A program made the translations under genes and the position numbers. This document shows positions 60,265-64,000 of a stretch of DNA of 64,000 nucleotides, piece after piece. The stretch's first letter is position 1. Every line of letters begins with the position of its first letter. The notes below the pieces were generated by a model. That model was not told where the DNA came from, searched no databases, and was given only the letters and a program-made list of their open reading frames with translations. Source of the DNA: Roseomonas sp. E05 (GTDB lineage Bacteria; Pseudomonadota; Alphaproteobacteria; Acetobacterales; Acetobacteraceae); NCBI RefSeq assembly GCF_030063475.1, contig NZ_JASIRT010000011.1:1-64000 (forward strand), given 5' to 3'.

Positions 60265-61089
60265 ATGCGCCTCTACATCTCCGCCGACATCGAGGGCATC
60301 GCCGGCGTCGTCTCGCGCCAGCAGACCCTGCCCTCGGGCCTGGAATACGAGGCGGCGCGACGCTGGATGACCGACAGCGTCGCCGCCGCCGCCGAGGCCG
60401 CCTTCGCCATGGGCGCCGAGGAGGTGGTGGCCTGCGACAGCCATCTCGCCTCGCAGAACATGATGATCGACCGCCTGCCGGAGCGGGTGCAGCTCATCCG
60501 TGGCGTGCGCCGGCCGCTCGGCATGGTGGCCGGCATCGACGAGGGGCGCTTCGACGGCGCCCTCTTCATCGGCTGGCACACCGGCAGCACGCACCGCTCC
60601 GGCGTGCTGGGGCACACCATGCGCGGCCTGGTGCTGCGCGAGGTGCGGCTCAACGGCCGGGTGGTCTCGGAGGCCGGCTTCTACCACCCGCTGCTCGGCC
60701 AGTTCGGCGTGCCGCTGATCGGCATCTCCGGCGACGACGCCTTCGTCGAGGAGACGCGCGGGCTGGTGGGCGATGTCGAGGCGGCGGTGGTGAAATGGGC
60801 CTATGGCCATCTCGCCGCGCGCAGCCTGACGCCGGCCGCGGCGCAGGCGGAGATCGCCGCCATGACGCGCCGCGCCCTCGGGCGGCTCGCCGACTTCCGC
60901 CCGGCCCCAATCGAAGGACCGATCGCGCTGGATGTGGTGTTCAAGCACCGCCCCCCGGCTGACACCCTCGCGCTGCTGCCGCAGGTGGAGCGGCTCGACG
61001 CCTACAGCATCCGCGTGATGGTGCCGGACATGCGCGGCGCCTCGAACTTCATGGCCGTCGTGACCGGCTACGACCCGACGGAGCAGTAG
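60265..61089 (+). CDS. M55-family D-aminopeptidase (DppA-like)
   Basis: A 274-residue zinc peptidase beginning MRLYISADIEGIAGV. Expected zinc ligands are D8, E10, H60, H105 and E136, with a further His at 117, in the order known from Bacillus DppA. It would release D-amino acids from peptides, probably in the cytoplasm after uptake. It starts 4 bp after the binding-protein gene, so the two are co-transcribed, and its 3' end overlaps the convergent LysR gene by 41 bp. Confidence 0.9.
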   Translation: MRLYISADIEGIAGVVSRQQTLPSGLEYEAARRWMTDSVAAAAEAAFAMGAEEVVACDSHLASQNMMIDRLPERVQLIRGVRRPLGMVAGIDEGRFDGALFIGWHTGSTHRSGVLGHTMRGLVLREVRLNGRVVSEAGFYHPLLGQFGVPLIGISGDDAFVEETRGLVGDVEAAVVKWAYGHLAARSLTPAAAQAEIAAMTRRALGRLADFRPAPIEGPIALDVVFKHRPPADTLALLPQVERLDAYSIRVMVPDMRGASNFMAVVTGYDPTEQ

Positions 61090-61975
61090 CATCGCCCGCG
61101 CCGCCGATGGCGGCGCGGATATCCTCGGCGATGTCGCGCACGAAGCGCGAGGCCGGCCGCGTGCCCGAGGTGACGAGGCTGAGGCTCATCAGCACGCGCG
61201 GCAGGAAAGGCCGCGCCACCACGCCGGGGAACTCCGCCCAGGGCAGCATCCCGTCCACCAGCCCGACGCCGAGCCCCGCCTGCACCAGCGGCAGCGCGGC
61301 GATCGCGGTGGCGACCTCGACATGCACCTGCCGCGACAGCCCGGCGCGCTCGAAGGCGGCATCCAGCAGCGGCCCGACATCGGCATGCGAGCCATAGGAG
61401 ATCAGCCGCTCGCCCTCCAGGTCGGCGGGCTCGATGGCGGCGCGGCGGGCCAGCGGCGAGGCCGCCGGGATCAGCGCCACCACCGCCGCCGTCGTCAACA
61501 GCTCGGCCTGCACCATCGGCACCCGGATGGCCGAGAGGGTGAGGCCGAGATCCACCTCCCCCACCAGGATCTTCTCGCTCAGCTCCTCGGCCGAGAGGGT
61601 GCGCAGCAGCACCTTCACGCCGGGATGCCGCGCCTGGAAGGCGGTCAGCGCCGCCGGCAGCACGGCGAAGCTGGGCGGCGCGCTGGCCCCGATGCGCAAC
61701 AGCCCGACGCGCCGCTCCCGGATGCGGATGGCGAGGTCGCGCACCGTCTCGATCTCGCGGAAGACACGGTCGGCATCGGCGAAAAGAAGCTGCGCCTCCG
61801 CCGTCGGGTGCAGCCGGCCACCGGCGCGCTCGAACAGCCGATAGCCGAGCTGGCTCTCCAGATGACGCAGGATCTTGCTGACGGCAGGCTGCGAAACGTT
61901 CAGGAACTGCGCGGCGGCGGTGAGGGTGCCGCTGCGCATGATGGCGCGGAAGACTTCGAGCTGGCGAGCATTCAT
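61049..61975 (-). CDS. LysR-family transcriptional regulator
   Basis: A 308-residue protein. The N-terminal winged helix (MNARQLEVFRAIMRSGTLTA, then FLNVSQPAVSKILRHLESQL) is classic LysR, followed by a periplasmic-binding-like effector domain. The C-terminus is long and Arg-rich. Its 3' end overlaps that of the D-aminopeptidase gene. It might control the convergent catabolic operon or the downstream GMC gene; neither is proven. Confidence 0.9.
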   Translation of the reverse strand: MNARQLEVFRAIMRSGTLTAAAQFLNVSQPAVSKILRHLESQLGYRLFERAGGRLHPTAEAQLLFADADRVFREIETVRDLAIRIRERRVGLLRIGASAPPSFAVLPAALTAFQARHPGVKVLLRTLSAEELSEKILVGEVDLGLTLSAIRVPMVQAELLTTAAVVALIPAASPLARRAAIEPADLEGERLISYGSHADVGPLLDAAFERAGLSRQVHVEVATAIAALPLVQAGLGVGLVDGMLPWAEFPGVVARPFLPRVLMSLSLVTSGTRPASRFVRDIAEDIRAAIGGAGDATAPSGRSRSRRP

Positions 61976-62037
61976 GCCACGAGCATAGGGTCACGCAGCG
62001 GCGCCGCACCATGCCCCCGCGGACCCTGGCCAGGTGA

Positions 62038-63648
62038 TCATGCCGGCCGGATCATGGAAGCGGCCTTCTCCGCGATCATGATCGTCGCGGCATTGGTGTT
62101 GGCGGATACCAGGCTCGGCATCACCGAGGCATCGGCAATGCGCAGCGCGCCGAGCCCGTGCACGCGGAGGTCGGGCGCGACCACCGACTGCGGATCCACT
62201 CCCATCCGGCAGGTGCCGGCGGCGTGGTACACGGTCGATCCGCGCGCCCGGGCATGGGCAAGCAGCGCCTCATCCTCCTCGCAGCACCCGCCCGGCACGG
62301 TTTCGGGCCCGCGGAAGCGCGCCAGGGCTTTCGTCCCGAGCAGCCGGCGCGCCCAGCGCAGGCCGGCCACCGCGGCGGCGCGGTCCTCCGGCGCGGCGAG
62401 GTAGTTCGGCTGAATCATCGGCGCCACAGCCGGGTCAGGGCCGCGCAGCCGCACATGGCCACGGCTCTCCGGCCGCAACTGCCAGACCCCGAGCGTCATG
62501 CCCGGCTCGCGCTCCAGCACCCCGGTGACGCCCCCCTCCTGATAGCTCGCCGGTGTGAAGACGAACTGCAGATCCGGCTCCTCCAGATGCGGCATGGAGC
62601 GGAGGAAGACACCCGCATGGGCCGGGCTGAAGGCGAGCAGTCCCCGGCGGCTGGCGAGCCAGGCGACAATCTCGGCGCCGAGGCGAAGGCCACGCGCACG
62701 CTCGTTCAGCGTTCCGGCGCCGGTGACGCGCCGCGCCACGCGCAGCGCATAGTGGTCCTGGAGCCCCTCCCCGACCCCTGGCAGCTCGTGCGCAGGCGGC
62801 ACGCCGGCCGCACGCAACGGGTCCGCCGGCCCGATGCCGGAGAGCTGCAGCAGGTGGGGCGAGCCGATCGCGCCCGCGGCGAGCACCACCTCACGGCGCG
62901 CCGTCGCCCGCAGCAGCCGGCCGCCCTGGCGGAACACCACGGCCGTCGCGCGGCGCCCCTCAAGCTCGATCCGCACCGCCTGGGCATGCGTCTCGACCCG
63001 CAGGTTCGGGCGGCGCAGCGCGGGCCGCAGGAAGGCCGTGGCGGCGCTGACGCGCCGCCCGTTGCGGATGCTGCGCTGATAGTAGAAGGCGCCTTCCTGC
63101 CGCGCGCCGTTGTAGTCGGGATTGCGGGGCAGGCCCAGCTCCGCCGCGCCGGCCAGGAAGGCTTCGCAGAGCGGGTGCCGCGCATGGATGTCGGAGACAT
63201 GCTGCGGCCCGCCCGTCCCGCGCCAGGCATCGGCGCCGGCGCTGCGGTTCTCGGCCTGGCGGAAGAAGGGCAGGACGTCCGCATAGGACCAGCCCCGGCA
63301 GCCCCGCTGTGCCCAGGTGTCGAAGTCGCGCGCCTGGCCGCGCACCCAGAGATGACCGTTGATCGCACTGGAGCCGCCGAGCACCTTCCCGCGCGGGAAG
63401 AAGATCCGGCGCCCATCCACCTCCGGGCCCGGCTCCGTCTCGAAGCACCAGTTGAAGCGGGGGTCCCGGAAGGTCTTCAGGAAGCCGGCGGGAACGTGCA
63501 GGTAGGGGTGGCGGTCCGGCCCGCCGGCCTCCAGCAGCAGCACGCGGCTGCGTCCATCCTCGGTCAGGCGGTTCGCCAGGACGCAGCCGGCGGAGCCGGC
63601 ACCGACGACGAGATAGTCCCACTCGCCGTCGAGCTGCTCGGCCATCAT
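62038..63648 (-). CDS. GMC-family oxidoreductase (choline-dehydrogenase-like)
   Basis: A 536-residue FAD enzyme starting at the ATG at 63648, in a 4-nt overlap with the dioxygenase gene. It has DYLVVGAGSAGCVLANRLTE, GKVLGGSSAINGHLWVRG and VLAAGAIGSPHLLQLSGIGP (GMC signatures 1 and 2). YHAAGTCRMG with the catalytic His and SVMPSLVSANTNAATIMIAE close the fold. It oxidises an alcohol to an aldehyde in the cytoplasm; the substrate is unknown. Coupling to a TauD-type enzyme hints at a two-step oxidation. Confidence 0.92.
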   Translation of the reverse strand: MMAEQLDGEWDYLVVGAGSAGCVLANRLTEDGRSRVLLLEAGGPDRHPYLHVPAGFLKTFRDPRFNWCFETEPGPEVDGRRIFFPRGKVLGGSSAINGHLWVRGQARDFDTWAQRGCRGWSYADVLPFFRQAENRSAGADAWRGTGGPQHVSDIHARHPLCEAFLAGAAELGLPRNPDYNGARQEGAFYYQRSIRNGRRVSAATAFLRPALRRPNLRVETHAQAVRIELEGRRATAVVFRQGGRLLRATARREVVLAAGAIGSPHLLQLSGIGPADPLRAAGVPPAHELPGVGEGLQDHYALRVARRVTGAGTLNERARGLRLGAEIVAWLASRRGLLAFSPAHAGVFLRSMPHLEEPDLQFVFTPASYQEGGVTGVLEREPGMTLGVWQLRPESRGHVRLRGPDPAVAPMIQPNYLAAPEDRAAAVAGLRWARRLLGTKALARFRGPETVPGGCCEEDEALLAHARARGSTVYHAAGTCRMGVDPQSVVAPDLRVHGLGALRIADASVMPSLVSANTNAATIMIAEKAASMIRPA

Positions 63649-64000
63649 GCGGCGGCGGCGCTCCGCGGCGCCTCGCCGGCGATCGTCGTGCGCACCATGT
63701 GCCGCCGCTCGGCGCTGCTGGCGAAGGGCGTGGCGCGATGCAGAACCGCGCGGTTGTCCCACAGCACGAGGTCGTGCCGCGACCAGCGATGGGCATAGAC
63801 GAAGCGCGGCTGCGTCGCGAAGGCCATCGCCTCCTCGATCAGCGCGCGGCCTTCCGTCTCGTCCATGCCCTCGATGCCGCGCGCATGGGCGCCGAGATAG
63901 AGCGCCTCCCCCTGCGGCCCGTCGAGCACCACGGGGTGGCGCACCGGCGGCCAGTCCTGGCGCTCCGCCGCGGTGACCAGCTCGGGCATGATGCGGCTGC
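63645..64000 (-). CDS. TauD/TfdA-family dioxygenase, 5' end truncated by the window edge
   Basis: Only the C-terminal part (about 118 residues) is inside the window; the start lies beyond 64000. WSRHDLVLWDNRAVLHRATP holds the distal iron-binding His, and RRHMVRTTI the Arg that binds 2-oxoglutarate. These Fe(II)/2-oxoglutarate enzymes hydroxylate sulfonates, herbicides, amino acids and the like. The stop overlaps the GMC start (ATGA), so the two are translationally coupled. Confidence 0.88.
   Translation of the reverse strand, partial: SRIMPELVTAAERQDWPPVRHPVVLDGPQGEALYLGAHARGIEGMDETEGRALIEEAMAFATQPRFVYAHRWSRHDLVLWDNRAVLHRATPFASSAERRHMVRTTIAGEAPRSAAAA

Noticed and set aside
1-64000. CRISPR arrays, prophage, toxin-antitoxin or restriction systems
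   Set aside because: I saw no regularly spaced repeats, cas genes, phage structural genes, or convincing toxin-antitoxin pair. The small XRE gene at 23928 has no toxin partner.

Overview
The window is uniformly high-GC, densely coded alphaproteobacterial chromosome. Gene content (DXP isoprenoid genes, KpsF, PutA without a DNA-binding domain but with a divergent Lrp-type regulator, two TRAP transporters, hydantoinase A/B, many FAD oxidoreductases) suggests an Acetobacteraceae-type soil or plant bacterium resembling Roseomonas. That placement is an inference from gene content only; no rRNA or other decisive marker is present.

Layout. 0.1-3.2 kb: a palindromic intergenic repeat, then a three-gene minus-strand surface-sugar cluster (P-loop protein, CMP-sugar synthetase, KpsF-type isomerase). 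4.2-9.3 kb: universal stress protein, a kinase/ATPase fusion coupled to pdxH, fabI, then four consecutive tiny hydrophilic proteins. 9.4-17.7 kb: housekeeping genes (aroC, tlyA, dxs, ispA, xseB) plus an HDAC-family amidohydrolase coupled to a TusA-like protein. 17.8-27.5 kb: TetR and EamA exporter, ROK kinase, DNA polymerase IV, 5-dehydro-4-deoxyglucarate dehydratase, HpaI-type aldolase, a small XRE regulator, an amidinohydrolase coupled to a GlcD-type oxidase, and a cation efflux protein. 27.7-30.9 kb: TRAP operon 1 with a terminator. 31-34.8 kb: phytase-like esterase, sarcosine-oxidase-like enzyme, YraQ-type permease. 35-39.7 kb: an apparent uronate operon (TRAP operon 2, uronate dehydrogenase, aldose epimerase). 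39.9-46.3 kb: amidase, tRNA-Arg(CCG), a decayed IS5-type element, putR/putA.

46.4-51 kb is the most unusual part. A decayed hydantoinase-B gene is followed by about 1 kb of sequence with strongly AT-rich patches, and then by a 945-residue protein that joins an adenylation domain, a phosphopantetheine carrier domain and an OpgC-type membrane acyltransferase. It looks like a one-polypeptide acyl-activation, carrier and surface-glycan-transfer machine, analogous in logic to DltABC or AlmEFG.

51-64 kb holds a catabolic island: hydantoinase B and A on the minus strand; divergently, a three-part FAD/2Fe-2S amine or amino-acid dehydrogenase, GNAT, oligopeptide-binding protein and DppA-type D-aminopeptidase; then a LysR regulator, a GMC oxidoreductase and a truncated TauD dioxygenase. 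A perfect 15-bp inverted repeat sits in the divergent promoter region.

Across the window, a family of GC-rich double or triple hairpins recurs between genes (about 9.3, 12.9, 31.0, 32.5 and 35.0 kb). Both TRAP operons carry a strong hairpin at the same place, between the binding-protein gene and the small permease gene.
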